From assembly GCF_004309355.1 (NCBI RefSeq), contig NZ_BJCC01000002.1, forward strand, positions 1 to 64,000: DNA of 64,000 nucleotides, read 5' to 3'. The notes under the pieces were generated by a model. That model did not search any database. It saw only the letters and a list, made by a program, of their open reading frames with translations, and was not told where the DNA came from. How positions within the stretch are numbered: position 1 is the first letter of the stretch; the number at the start of each line of letters is the position of its first letter. Shown here piece after piece: positions 51,894 through 60,569 of this stretch. Both the position numbers and the translations under genes were made by a program. Origin of the DNA: Enterococcus florum. Lineage in GTDB: Bacteria; Bacillota; Bacilli; Lactobacillales; Enterococcaceae.

Positions 51894-52712
51894 ATGGCAG
51901 ATTGGTTGTTAACACTCACGGCCTGGCAGCAAGCATTAGTGGGGACGCTGTTTACTTGGGGAATGACAGCGCTCGGTGCAGCCATGGTTTTTTTCTTCAA
52001 AAATATCAATCGTAATGTTTTAAATCTCATGTTGGGATTTGCTTCGGGTGTCATGATTGCAGCGAGTTTTTGGTCGTTGCTGGATCCGGCGATTGAAGCG
52101 GCGGAAGAAAATGGATCGATCCCCTGGCTGGTCGTCAGCATTGGGTTTGGATTGGGTGGGCTGTTTTTATATATTGCAGACAAAACGATTCCTCACATGC
52201 ATTTTGGTCCAAACAAGGAAAAGGAAGGCTTCCCTAGTCACCTAAAGCGAACGATTTTGCTGGTTTTTTCAATAACGTTGCACAATATTCCTGAGGGACT
52301 GGCGGTTGGGGTGGCCTTTGGTGCAGCAAATGAAGCAGCAAATCCTACGGCAGCGGTATTAGCCGCTATCTCGGTTTCATTAGGCATTGGGATTCAAAAC
52401 TTTCCTGAAGGAGCAGCAGTGTCGATTCCTTTGCGGCAAGAAGGATTGAGTCGAACGAAATCCTTCCTCTATGGACAGGCATCCGGTATCGTGGAGCCTA
52501 TCGCAGCCGTTATCGGCGCATTGCTGGTCACACGAGTTCAGCCTCTCCTACCTTATGCTTTGGCGTTCGCAGCAGGAGCAATGATTTATGTTGTTGTTGA
52601 GGAATTGATTCCAGAGGCACAGGCGACGACGGATAGTAAACATCATTTTGGTGTTTTTGGGGCAATGAGCGGATTTATTATTATGATGATTCTCGATGTG
52701 GCGTTGGGATAA
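51894..52712 (+). CDS. ZIP-family metal transporter (ZupT/GufA type)
   Basis: 272-residue membrane protein with about eight hydrophobic segments. The metal site is present in TM4 (TLHNIPEGLAVG) and TM5 (IQNFPEGAAVS). A short histidine-containing loop (PHMHFG) precedes them. Likely imports zinc, iron or manganese. Single-gene unit ending in a strong terminator. Confidence 0.9.
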   Translation: MADWLLTLTAWQQALVGTLFTWGMTALGAAMVFFFKNINRNVLNLMLGFASGVMIAASFWSLLDPAIEAAEENGSIPWLVVSIGFGLGGLFLYIADKTIPHMHFGPNKEKEGFPSHLKRTILLVFSITLHNIPEGLAVGVAFGAANEAANPTAAVLAAISVSLGIGIQNFPEGAAVSIPLRQEGLSRTKSFLYGQASGIVEPIAAVIGALLVTRVQPLLPYALAFAAGAMIYVVVEELIPEAQATTDSKHHFGVFGAMSGFIIMMILDVALG

Positions 52713-52737
52713 TTGGATCAAAAAAATAAACAAAGAG

Positions 52738-52780
52738 AAGACTATTTCGATCAGCGATGCTGCGAAATAGTCTTTTTTCC
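52738..52780 (+). terminator. Terminator of the ZIP gene
   Basis: AAGACTATTTCG (52738-52749) pairs with CGAAATAGTCTT (52763-52774), with a nested CAGC/GCTG stem and a trailing T run. Confidence 0.9.
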
Positions 52781-52799
52781 ATATTGGGAAATAGGATTG

Positions 52800-52933
52800 A
52801 CCAAATTGCGCAAAACCAAATTGACAAGAATATCTTTTTCAAAAAGGATAAACTTTTATAAAATTTTGGTAACGCTTTCTTTGGCAGAACAGGAAATAAC
52901 CGAATTGAGAAAGGTTTGGCACGCAAATTGCAT
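52800..52933 (+). promoter_or_regulatory. Sigma-54 promoter with candidate upstream activator sites and cre
   Basis: TTGGCACGCAAATTGCAT (52916-52933) has GG at 52918-52919 and GC at 52930-52931 with exactly 10 bases between them, matching TGGCAC-N5-TTGCA. Upstream lie an imperfect inverted repeat TATCTTTTTCAAAAAGGATA (52831-52850) and a direct repeat ACCAAATTG (52800 and 52815). These are candidate enhancer sites about 70-115 bp from the -24 box. A cre-like sequence (52866-52880, one mismatch to WTGNAANCGNWNNCW) lies between. The LevR-like activator in the operon makes sigma-54 control almost certain. Confidence 0.9.
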
Positions 52934-52976
52934 TATGGAAAGTGATTGCATAATTAAAGGAGTAAGGAGTGGTCAA

Positions 52977-54017
52977 ATGAAAGCAGCAGTTTTATATGGA
53001 CCCGATGACGTACGCTATGAAGACGTAGTGGAACCGGCATGTCCAGCAGATGGAATAAAAGTAAAAGTAATAGGGTGTGGGATTTGCGGTTCGGATTTAC
53101 GTACGTATGGTGGTGGATCTAAAAATTCAATTTTACCAGCAATATCAGGGCATGAGATCACAGCAGAAGTGATCGAAAGTCATTACGAACGATTTCCAGT
53201 AGGTACTCGGCTTTCGATAGCACCAGTCGTGGTCTGCGGCGAGTGCTGGTATTGTAAAAATGGTATTCAGAATCTGTGCGACAACATTCGCATGATCGGG
53301 ACAGCCGAAGGAATTGATGGCGGATTCGCGGAATATATTGCTTTTCCGAAAGAGATCATCGATCATGGCTGTTTCAATGCTATTCCTGATGATATTGATC
53401 CGATCGACACAGTGATTGCGGAAACAGCTTCTTCCGTTCTGTGCGCACAGATCAACACCAATATTGTTATGGATGACTTAGTTGTAGTGATCGGAGCAGG
53501 AACCATCGGCTGTCTTCATAGTGAAATCGCCAAAATCCGCGGTGTGAAGGAAGTGATTATTGTTGAAATGAATGAAGACAAAGCTAATCTGGCTCGTAAG
53601 CAAGGCTTTGATAATGTTATAAATATGAGCAGTTCTGATCCGCGCTTAAAAGAGATGGTATTGGAAAAGACCGATGGACGTGGTGCTGATGTTGTAATCA
53701 GTGCTTGTCCAGCTGGACAGGCTCAAGCCGATGCAGTCGACTTGGCACGCAAGCGCGGGAAGGTCATTTTGTTTGGCGGGATTCATCCATCTAGCGCGAA
53801 GCTGCTAGATACTAATGCGATCCATTACAAAGAAATTATGGTTTATGGAGCATCCGCCTATTCACCGGAAGTGAACCGCAAAGCATTGAATTTGGTTTTA
53901 AACCGCCAATTGGATTCGCGGAAATTCATTACACACAAGTATGAACTGAAAGAGTTGGCGCAAGGGTATACGGATATGCGTGCCGGCAAAATGATCAAAG
54001 GGGTTATCATTCCCTGA
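52977..54017 (+). CDS. Zinc-dependent polyol-phosphate-type dehydrogenase (MDR family)
   Basis: 346-residue medium-chain dehydrogenase. Catalytic-zinc ligands are C37 (GCGICGSD), H59 and E60 (GHE). The structural-zinc cysteines C87, C90, C93 and C101 are all present. The NAD fold has VIGAGTIGCLHSEIAK. The family includes sorbitol, galactitol-1-phosphate and threonine dehydrogenases. As first gene of a galactitol-type PTS operon it should oxidise the phosphorylated import product at a secondary hydroxyl. The long open frame from 52713 is rejected: the ATG at 52977 lies behind AAGGAGT and downstream of the sigma-54 start. Confidence 0.88.
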   Translation: MKAAVLYGPDDVRYEDVVEPACPADGIKVKVIGCGICGSDLRTYGGGSKNSILPAISGHEITAEVIESHYERFPVGTRLSIAPVVVCGECWYCKNGIQNLCDNIRMIGTAEGIDGGFAEYIAFPKEIIDHGCFNAIPDDIDPIDTVIAETASSVLCAQINTNIVMDDLVVVIGAGTIGCLHSEIAKIRGVKEVIIVEMNEDKANLARKQGFDNVINMSSSDPRLKEMVLEKTDGRGADVVISACPAGQAQADAVDLARKRGKVILFGGIHPSSAKLLDTNAIHYKEIMVYGASAYSPEVNRKALNLVLNRQLDSRKFITHKYELKELAQGYTDMRAGKMIKGVIIP

Positions 54018-54045
54018 GCGTGGCTGGGAGAAGGAGGTGAATCAT

Positions 54046-54522
54046 TTGAAGCAAGTGTTCAGCAAGAATGAAATTCATGCCATTATCACGGAAGAAACGG
54101 ACCGTGATCAACTTATTTACCAGCTAGCCGGTGAAATGGCTGCACATGGGATGGTAGAAGAATGCTATGGAAAGTCCGTTTTAGAAAGAGAATTAGAATT
54201 TCCAACAGGCGTACCGACACCAGTACCTATTGCGATTCCCCACAGTGAGCGTTCGCAGGTATTTAAAGCGGGAATCGGTGTTGCGGTACTAAGGAATAGT
54301 GCTAAGTTTGCTAGTATGGAAGACCCAAATCTGTATTTGGATGTCAAGGTTGTCTTTATGTTAGCAGCCAGTTTGAATGATGATCATCTGTTTATGATTA
54401 AGGATATTATGGAAATCATTCAGGATACGCAGGTGGTTACGAGTCTTTTGGCAGCAAAATCAACCGAAGAGGTAGAAGACATCATGCATCAGGAGTTCTC
54501 AAAAAGAGAAAATGAACGGTAA
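54046..54522 (+). CDS. PTS EIIA, fructose/galactitol type
   Basis: 158-residue EIIA (PTS EIIA type 2) with active H66 in VPIAIPHSERS. It accepts phosphate from HPr and donates it to the EIIB encoded next. Start TTG at 54046 is eight bases after AAGGAGG; the GTG at 54037 lies inside that Shine-Dalgarno. Confidence 0.88.
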   Translation: MKQVFSKNEIHAIITEETDRDQLIYQLAGEMAAHGMVEECYGKSVLERELEFPTGVPTPVPIAIPHSERSQVFKAGIGVAVLRNSAKFASMEDPNLYLDVKVVFMLAASLNDDHLFMIKDIMEIIQDTQVVTSLLAAKSTEEVEDIMHQEFSKRENER

Positions 54523-54544
54523 CTAAAGAAAGGGGAGAATAAAA

Positions 54545-54838
54545 ATGGCAGAAGAAAAAATCGTAGTTGTTGTTTGTGGAGCGGGGTTTGCAACCTCCAC
54601 CGCTGGAGAAAATGAGGTTAAAAAGGTAGCCAAAGAGCTAGGTATCAAAGTCAAATTGAATAAACGTCGGGCAACAGAATTGAAGACGGTTTTGAGCACG
54701 ATGCAGCCGGATATGTATTTGTTGATGACACCTGTTACAACGGAATTGAATGCACCTAAGGTTAATGGCGTGCCGTTTATTTCAGGGATTGGCAAAGAAG
54801 AAGCAATGGAAGAAATGCGTCAGATTCTTAAGGGGTAA
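54545..54838 (+). CDS. PTS EIIB, galactitol type
   Basis: 97-residue EIIB with the phospho-cysteine C11 in VVVVCGAGFATSTA, as in GatB. It completes phosphate transfer to the sugar or polyol at the EIIC. Preceded by AAAGGGGAG. Confidence 0.92.
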   Translation: MAEEKIVVVVCGAGFATSTAGENEVKKVAKELGIKVKLNKRRATELKTVLSTMQPDMYLLMTPVTTELNAPKVNGVPFISGIGKEEAMEEMRQILKG

Positions 54839-54866
54839 AAGAATAAAAAAGAATGGGGGTAAATCC

Positions 54867-56138
54867 ATGTTTGAAGCAGTAAACAAAGGGTTCCAGTGGT
54901 TTACGGGATTAGGGAGTAATGGGATTTTATGTGTCGCCTTGCTGATTATTGGATTAGTTCTAGGGTTAAAGGTAGGAGACGCAGTCCGCTCAGCATTGAC
55001 CGCAACAGTTGGTTTTATCGGATTGAACTTAACCGTGGATATGCTGATTGCTCAAATGTCGCCAGCAACCATGTCAATGGTTGAACGGATGAACTGGAAC
55101 CTGGATATTGTGGATGTCGGCTGGGGACTGATGGGGATGGCCTGGGGGCAGCCTGGATCAGGGATGGTTATTATTGCACTAATTGCGACGAATATTGCAC
55201 TAATTTTCTTAAATTTCACCAAGACATTGATGGTAGACTTTTGGAATTATTGGTCCTTTGCAGCAAGTGCTGCGTTGATTTATGGGGCAACTGGCAACAT
55301 GGTCTTCACCGTTTTAGCCGCTTGTATCTACATGGCCGTTTCCTTGAAATGGGCAGATAAAATGGCACCGACTTATCAAGAATTCTATGGGATTCCTGGC
55401 TGTACCTGGCCAACAGGTGCGATTATTGCTCCAGCGATGATTGGGATTCCAGTCGTAAAACTAATTCAAAAAATTCCTGGTATCAAAAACGTCAAAGCCG
55501 ATCCAGAAACCATGCAGGAAAAAATGGGTATCTTCGGGGAACCAATTGTTATCGGAGCTATCTTGGGAATGCTGATTGGTTTTATTGCCGGCTACGATGT
55601 TCGTCAAATTATGCTGTTAGGTTTTAACATGGCTGCCGTAATGATTTTGCTGCCGCGGATGATTCAGATCATGATGGAAGGCTTGATCTCCATTTCCGAC
55701 CAAGCCAAAATCTTTACCGCGAAATACATGAAGGGCCGTGAAGTATGGATCGGAATTGATGCTTCTACCATCATGGGGAATCCAGCAACCATGTCAGCAA
55801 TTTTAATCATGACACCGATCGTTACGTTCATGTCTATTATTCCTGGAAATAGAATGCTGGCAACTGCTTCGTTAGTAGCTGTTCCATGGTTTATTATCGG
55901 GATCACTGCTTTTGCGAAGGAAAATATTTTGCATATTTGTATGTCAGTATTTGTCGTTTTTGCTATTTATTTTTGGTGTGCGACAGCGATGGCAGGTGCA
56001 CATACGCATATTGCCGAAATCGTTGGATTTGAATTCCCAGAAGGCACCAACTTGATCAGCAGTCTGTCAGAAGGAGGTAATCCGATTACCTTCATAATGT
56101 ATAAAATTCTTGATCTTTTGGGATTTGTCAGCTACTAA
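54867..56138 (+). CDS. PTS EIIC, galactitol type
   Basis: 423-residue polytopic permease of the GatC family, with GLKVGDAVRSALTATVGFIGLNL near the N-terminus and many hydrophobic segments. It is truncated neither at the start nor the end. GGGGGT (54855-54860) sets the ATG at 54867; the frame from 54750 overlaps EIIB and is rejected. GatC-family permeases carry galactitol, arabitol and other linear polyols, so the substrate is probably a polyol or a related acid. Confidence 0.9.
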   Translation: MFEAVNKGFQWFTGLGSNGILCVALLIIGLVLGLKVGDAVRSALTATVGFIGLNLTVDMLIAQMSPATMSMVERMNWNLDIVDVGWGLMGMAWGQPGSGMVIIALIATNIALIFLNFTKTLMVDFWNYWSFAASAALIYGATGNMVFTVLAACIYMAVSLKWADKMAPTYQEFYGIPGCTWPTGAIIAPAMIGIPVVKLIQKIPGIKNVKADPETMQEKMGIFGEPIVIGAILGMLIGFIAGYDVRQIMLLGFNMAAVMILLPRMIQIMMEGLISISDQAKIFTAKYMKGREVWIGIDASTIMGNPATMSAILIMTPIVTFMSIIPGNRMLATASLVAVPWFIIGITAFAKENILHICMSVFVVFAIYFWCATAMAGAHTHIAEIVGFEFPEGTNLISSLSEGGNPITFIMYKILDLLGFVSY

Positions 56139-56265
56139 ATTGACTATTCCAATTTTAGAAAAGATTAAGAATCATATGTTCAGTCAAGATACTTTTATAG
56201 TACGATGAATAAAAGAATGAATTCTATTTCTTGATTTCTTTTATCTGTTGGGGGAGGTAAAAAGT

Positions 56266-59199
56266 ATGAAATCATCCGATGATCATCGCATGTTGGAAAT
56301 GATCGAATCCGAGGATCCAAAAAATCCTTATACAGATCAAGAGCTGGCTGAACAGTTGCATTTATCCCGCAGCAAGTTAACGATGATGAGAAAAAATGCA
56401 GGGATCGAAAACTCAAGAGAACGCAGAGAGCAAATTTTACTAGAAGATATCCAAGCGATTTTGAAAGCGGAACCAACCGTCAGTATGAATCAGCTGACAA
56501 AAAGGCTGGTGGAGATTGGATACCGTATTACGTTGAACAGTATTATTAGTTTTATGGACCAGCAAGGTCTGTCAATCGATGCAAATTTGCAAGAAGAAGC
56601 GCAGCCACGAGCTCCTAGAAACGAAGCGTTTACCGGGATAATCGGAGCGCAACGTAGTTTGAGTATTCAAGTGGAGCAAGCGAAGGCAGCGGCTATGTAT
56701 CCGCCGATCGGCCTGCATACACTGATCGTAGGGGAGACCGGTGTAGGAAAAAGTATTTTAGCTGAGGCGATGTACAAGTTTGCTTTAGTCAACAAACAGC
56801 TGGAAGAAAAGGAGATGCCGTTCGTTGAGTTGAACTGTGCGGATTATGCAGAAAATCCGCAATTGCTGACGGCTCAGCTTTTCGGGTACAAAAAAGGCGC
56901 GTTTACTGGTGCTGACGAGGATCGTGATGGCATGATCAGTCAGGCAAATGGAGGCATCCTCTTTTTGGACGAAGTACATCGGATGCCGCCAGATGGCCAG
57001 GAGATGCTTTTCCAGTTAATTGATAAGGGTGTCTACCGACGTTTGGGTGATCGTTTGACGAGAAATGCCCAAGTCATGATTATTGCGGCAACAACAGAAG
57101 ATATTGAGACAAACTTGTTGGATACTTTTCGCCGCCGGATTCCAATGGTGATTGTTGTTCCACCCTTGTCTTTGCGTGGTATCGATGAAAAATACGATAT
57201 CGTCATGAACTTTTTCCGTCAAGAGGCCCAGAGAGTCAATCGAGAAATATTCATTACCTCTGATGCGCTAAGACGACTGCTGTCTCTTCATTATCCGGGG
57301 AATATTGGCGAGTTGCGCAGCAAAATCCAAGTGGCCTGTGCCAAGGGGTATCTAGCCTGTATGCACAAGTCAGAGAATAATTCTCGGATTATTATTGATC
57401 GAGAGGCCTTGGTTTTGTCCAATCAGAAGATTCAAGAAACCGAAGCACCTTCAAAAGAGATCGAGTTCTTTTCTTCTAAGGATCTGACGGTCTATCCAAC
57501 GGACAAAACGATGATTCCAGAGTTGAAAATCAATGATCCTTATGAATTTTCTGATACGCTTTATCGAATTATTGAGACCGAATATACCAAGCTTCAGGCA
57601 GATCAACTGTCCGAAAAAGAGATCAACTCAATCATTTGGAAATTAATGGAAAAGAAAATTTCTCGTTACATCACCAATATCCAAACCGATAAAACCGTAA
57701 GCCAATTCACCGACAATATTCAAACGATCGTGGAAGAAGAACTGCTGAGTATGGTGGAGGAGATGCTGGAGATAGCCAAAGAGGAATTAGGGGAAATCGA
57801 TAAATCGTTACTGTTTTGTTTGGCTACACATTTTAATGCCTCAGTTGAACGGATTCGCAAAGGCGAGCATATTCTCAATCCTAATTTAGACAATGTCAAA
57901 AAACATTACCCGAAAGAATTTAAACTAGCGTATAGGATGGCCCAACTGGCAAAAAAGCATATCGGGATGGAACTTCCTGATGAAGAGATCGGTTTTATTG
58001 CGATGTATCTTTCCGCGACAAACAGCGGAAAGGTGCGTTATGGCGAGGCGATCGGGGTCATCGTTGTGACACATGGGCGGGTAGCAGCTGAGATGGTTGC
58101 AGTAGCGAATGAACTGATGGGAAGCTCGCATCTGACATCGCTTTGTATCAGTTTAGATGAAAGCCCGCGATCAATCTATACACGTTTGCTGAACCTGGTG
58201 GAGAAAAATAATCAAGGACGTGGCGTCTTGATTCTTGTGGATATGGGCTCGCCGGAAACTTTTGGCAGTCAGATCGGTGAAGAATTAGGGATCGAAGTCC
58301 GAACCGTTAATCGAGTAGACACACTGATGGTTCTGGATGCGATTCGTAAAACGCAGCTGGTGGATATGGATTTGGATGAAGTAGCGGAATCGTTGGTCAA
58401 GCAGCGGCAAAATGTAGTGCTGAAAAGCCAGCCTGTGTTATCAAATAAAAAAATCGCCTTCGTTTGTTTCTGCTTAACCGGAGAAGGCTGTGCCAAATAT
58501 TTATATGAGTATTTGAAGGACAGTGTACTGGAGTTGTTTTCCGAGGTGGAATTTATCTTCTTGAATGTATTGAATGATCGGGGAATCGAGCAGCAAATCA
58601 GTGAAGTGAGGGAACAGTATCACCTCATTGGAATGGCTGGCTCGCTCGATATTGATGCAGGTAGTATCCCTTTATTTTTAATGCAGGAAATGCACCAACC
58701 AGGAGCATTGGAGCGCTTTTTATTAAGAATAAAAAAACGGTATCAGAATTCACAAATAGAGAGCAGAAACCAAGTTTCAACCATTGTGAGCGCTGATCTG
58801 ATTTTTGTCGATCACGACATTCGAACAAAAGAGCAAGCAATTCATTTTTTGTCCGATCAGCTGGTTGAAAAAAATTACGTGAAGCCCAGCTTTGTAAAAA
58901 CGGTCATTGAGCGAGAAGAGCTGGTACCCACCTGTTTGGAAACAGGGGTAGCGATCCCTCATGGGTACTTTTCAGAAGTAAAAAAACCGCAAATTGCGGT
59001 ACTGCTTCCTAAAGAACCGATTCCTTGGGGTGGTCAGTCAGAAGCGAAGCTCGTTCTCTTATTAGCCTTTACCGAGAATACCAGCCAAATTTTCAGTCAG
59101 GTTTATTCCGTCATTTCTGACATGGACTTGGTTGAGGCAGTGGTGGAAGCGAAGGACAAAGAACAAATTCGAAACTATTTAGATCCTTTTTCCTCGTAA
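56266..59199 (+). CDS. LevR/ManR-type sigma-54 activator with PTS regulation domains
   Basis: 977-residue activator. An N-terminal DNA-binding region (about 1-105, helix-turn-helix DQELAEQLHLSRSKLTMMRK) precedes the AAA+ domain. That domain shows Walker A GETGVGKS (156-163), the sigma-54 contact loop GAFTGA (211-216) and Walker B ILFLDE (231-236). Next comes a PRD (about 430-590, THFNASVERIRKGEH), then an EIIA-Man-like domain (VIVVTHGRVAAEM). A GatB-like segment (FVCFCLTGEG) and a C-terminal EIIA type 2 domain with VAIPHG complete it. PTS phosphorylation would gate activity. It lies inside the operon it should control. ATG at 56266 follows GGGGAGG. Confidence 0.94.
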   Translation: MKSSDDHRMLEMIESEDPKNPYTDQELAEQLHLSRSKLTMMRKNAGIENSRERREQILLEDIQAILKAEPTVSMNQLTKRLVEIGYRITLNSIISFMDQQGLSIDANLQEEAQPRAPRNEAFTGIIGAQRSLSIQVEQAKAAAMYPPIGLHTLIVGETGVGKSILAEAMYKFALVNKQLEEKEMPFVELNCADYAENPQLLTAQLFGYKKGAFTGADEDRDGMISQANGGILFLDEVHRMPPDGQEMLFQLIDKGVYRRLGDRLTRNAQVMIIAATTEDIETNLLDTFRRRIPMVIVVPPLSLRGIDEKYDIVMNFFRQEAQRVNREIFITSDALRRLLSLHYPGNIGELRSKIQVACAKGYLACMHKSENNSRIIIDREALVLSNQKIQETEAPSKEIEFFSSKDLTVYPTDKTMIPELKINDPYEFSDTLYRIIETEYTKLQADQLSEKEINSIIWKLMEKKISRYITNIQTDKTVSQFTDNIQTIVEEELLSMVEEMLEIAKEELGEIDKSLLFCLATHFNASVERIRKGEHILNPNLDNVKKHYPKEFKLAYRMAQLAKKHIGMELPDEEIGFIAMYLSATNSGKVRYGEAIGVIVVTHGRVAAEMVAVANELMGSSHLTSLCISLDESPRSIYTRLLNLVEKNNQGRGVLILVDMGSPETFGSQIGEELGIEVRTVNRVDTLMVLDAIRKTQLVDMDLDEVAESLVKQRQNVVLKSQPVLSNKKIAFVCFCLTGEGCAKYLYEYLKDSVLELFSEVEFIFLNVLNDRGIEQQISEVREQYHLIGMAGSLDIDAGSIPLFLMQEMHQPGALERFLLRIKKRYQNSQIESRNQVSTIVSADLIFVDHDIRTKEQAIHFLSDQLVEKNYVKPSFVKTVIEREELVPTCLETGVAIPHGYFSEVKKPQIAVLLPKEPIPWGGQSEAKLVLLLAFTENTSQIFSQVYSVISDMDLVEAVVEAKDKEQIRNYLDPFSS

Positions 59200-59296
59200 A
59201 AGAGAAAGGGATCTAAGTAGTTCTTTCTTAAACAGTCGAGGATGTGGAGGAAAAGATGGATCGTCGATAGTTAGTCAACTAAAAAATTGAAAAGAG
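59200..59296 (+). other. Intergenic segment with a four-codon minigene before the RuBisCO-like gene
   Basis: GTGGAGG (59244-59250) is followed by ATG GAT CGT CGA TAG (59256-59270), a minimal reading frame with a strong ribosome binding site. The RuBisCO-like gene begins 26 bases later with only a weak purine-rich site. Re-initiation after this minigene is possible. No sigma-54 or convincing sigma-A promoter and no clear terminator were seen here. Confidence 0.35.
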
Positions 59297-60541
59297 ATGA
59301 AAAAAATCATGAAATTTGAAACATTGAAAATGGCTGAAGGGTTAGGGAATGAATTTGTAGTCGCTACTTATTACATGCGATCAGAAAAGGAACCAGATCT
59401 CTACGATTGGGTGAAATTGGTTGCAGCAGATCAAAGTGCGGGGACGTGGACGCACGTAGAAGGGGAAACACCAGAAGTCATTGCCTTGTATGGGGCAAAA
59501 GTAGTCGGTGTCTATCCTATGTCCGATGGGATTTCTTGTGTGGCTCGTGTCGCATACCCGATCGCCAACTTCCCAGCCTATATGGCGATGGTGATCAGTA
59601 CGGTTGCTGGAAATGTATTGGCACAAGATGGCATTCGTTTGGTAGACATTGAGTTTCCAGAAGTGGTGCTGGAACAATTCACAGGTCCGCTATTAGGTGT
59701 CAGCGGGATTCGCAAGTTGTTAGGGATCAAAAACCGTCCGTTAGTTGGAGCGATTTTGAAACCATGTATCGGTGTTCCTCCAGAGGCTAGTGCAGCAGGC
59801 GCAGCCAAGGCTGCATTAGGCGGGGCAGATGTAATCAAGGATGATGAATTGCTAAGCGATCCGGCATACTCGCCCATGATTGATCGGGTGAAAACGGTGA
59901 TGTCTCACTTGAAGGATGTTGGCAAAGACCAAACAACTTTATATGCAATCAATATTACTGGTCAAAATGTAGTGGATCGTGCCAAAGCAGCGATCGATGC
60001 AGGTGCCAACTCGATCATGGTCAATTACAATGCGCTAGGTTGGGCAGCAACGGAAGACCTAGTTCGTTTCTTAAAGAAAGAAAACATCAAAATCCCGATT
60101 TTTGGTCACTGTGCAGGAGCAGGTGCTTATTATCGCTCAGCAAATAATGGGATGTCTGCGGCTCTAAGCTGTGGTAAATTGCCGCGAATGATTGGAATGG
60201 ACATGCCTCTGGTTTATCCAGACAGCGGACGTTTTGGCACAACTACCGATGAATTAGTTGAAACCCACAGTGCTCTATCCACCCCGATGAAAGGCATCGA
60301 ACCCGCATTTACGACAGTTGCTGGCGGTGTACACCCAGGAAGTATCGAGTACTTAATGAACCTATTGGGTAATGAAACCATCTTGATGGCTGGCGGTGGA
60401 ATTTATGGTCATCCGGCCGGAGCGATTTCAGGCGCTAAAGCGTTGCTGCAGGCGATCGAAGCTGTGATGGAAGGGATTCCTGTGACAGAGGCAGCGAAAA
60501 ACCATGAAGAATTGGATCAAGCATTGAAATTCTGGTCCTAG
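59297..60541 (+). CDS. RuBisCO-like protein (form IV)
   Basis: 414-residue member of the RuBisCO large-subunit superfamily. The N-terminal ferredoxin-like domain has DQSAGTWTHVEGET, equivalent to the ESSTGTWTT motif. The TIM barrel keeps the enolisation lysine K155 (GAILKPCIGVPP) and the carbamate/metal site K181, D183, E184 (GGADVIKDDELLSDP). It also keeps H271 (FGHCAGAG) and the phosphate loops AGGVHPG (342-348) and AGGGIYGHPAG (365-375). The loop-6 lysine needed for CO2 fixation is absent (YPDSGRFG; R312 is nearby), and the second lysine of KPK is C157. It is thus an enolase, isomerase, decarboxylase or transcarboxylase, not a carboxylase. Known form-IV functions include methionine salvage and D-apiose breakdown; neither set of neighbours is here. 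ATG at 59309 is an alternative start. Confidence 0.93.
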   Translation: MKKIMKFETLKMAEGLGNEFVVATYYMRSEKEPDLYDWVKLVAADQSAGTWTHVEGETPEVIALYGAKVVGVYPMSDGISCVARVAYPIANFPAYMAMVISTVAGNVLAQDGIRLVDIEFPEVVLEQFTGPLLGVSGIRKLLGIKNRPLVGAILKPCIGVPPEASAAGAAKAALGGADVIKDDELLSDPAYSPMIDRVKTVMSHLKDVGKDQTTLYAINITGQNVVDRAKAAIDAGANSIMVNYNALGWAATEDLVRFLKKENIKIPIFGHCAGAGAYYRSANNGMSAALSCGKLPRMIGMDMPLVYPDSGRFGTTTDELVETHSALSTPMKGIEPAFTTVAGGVHPGSIEYLMNLLGNETILMAGGGIYGHPAGAISGAKALLQAIEAVMEGIPVTEAAKNHEELDQALKFWS

Positions 60542-60569
60542 CCAAACACATATATTAGGAGGAAGTGCG

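Noticed and set aside
52713-52976. 88-residue N-terminal extension of the Zn dehydrogenase
   Set aside because: It would cross the ZIP terminator and the sigma-54 promoter; a clear ribosome binding site sets the start at 52977.
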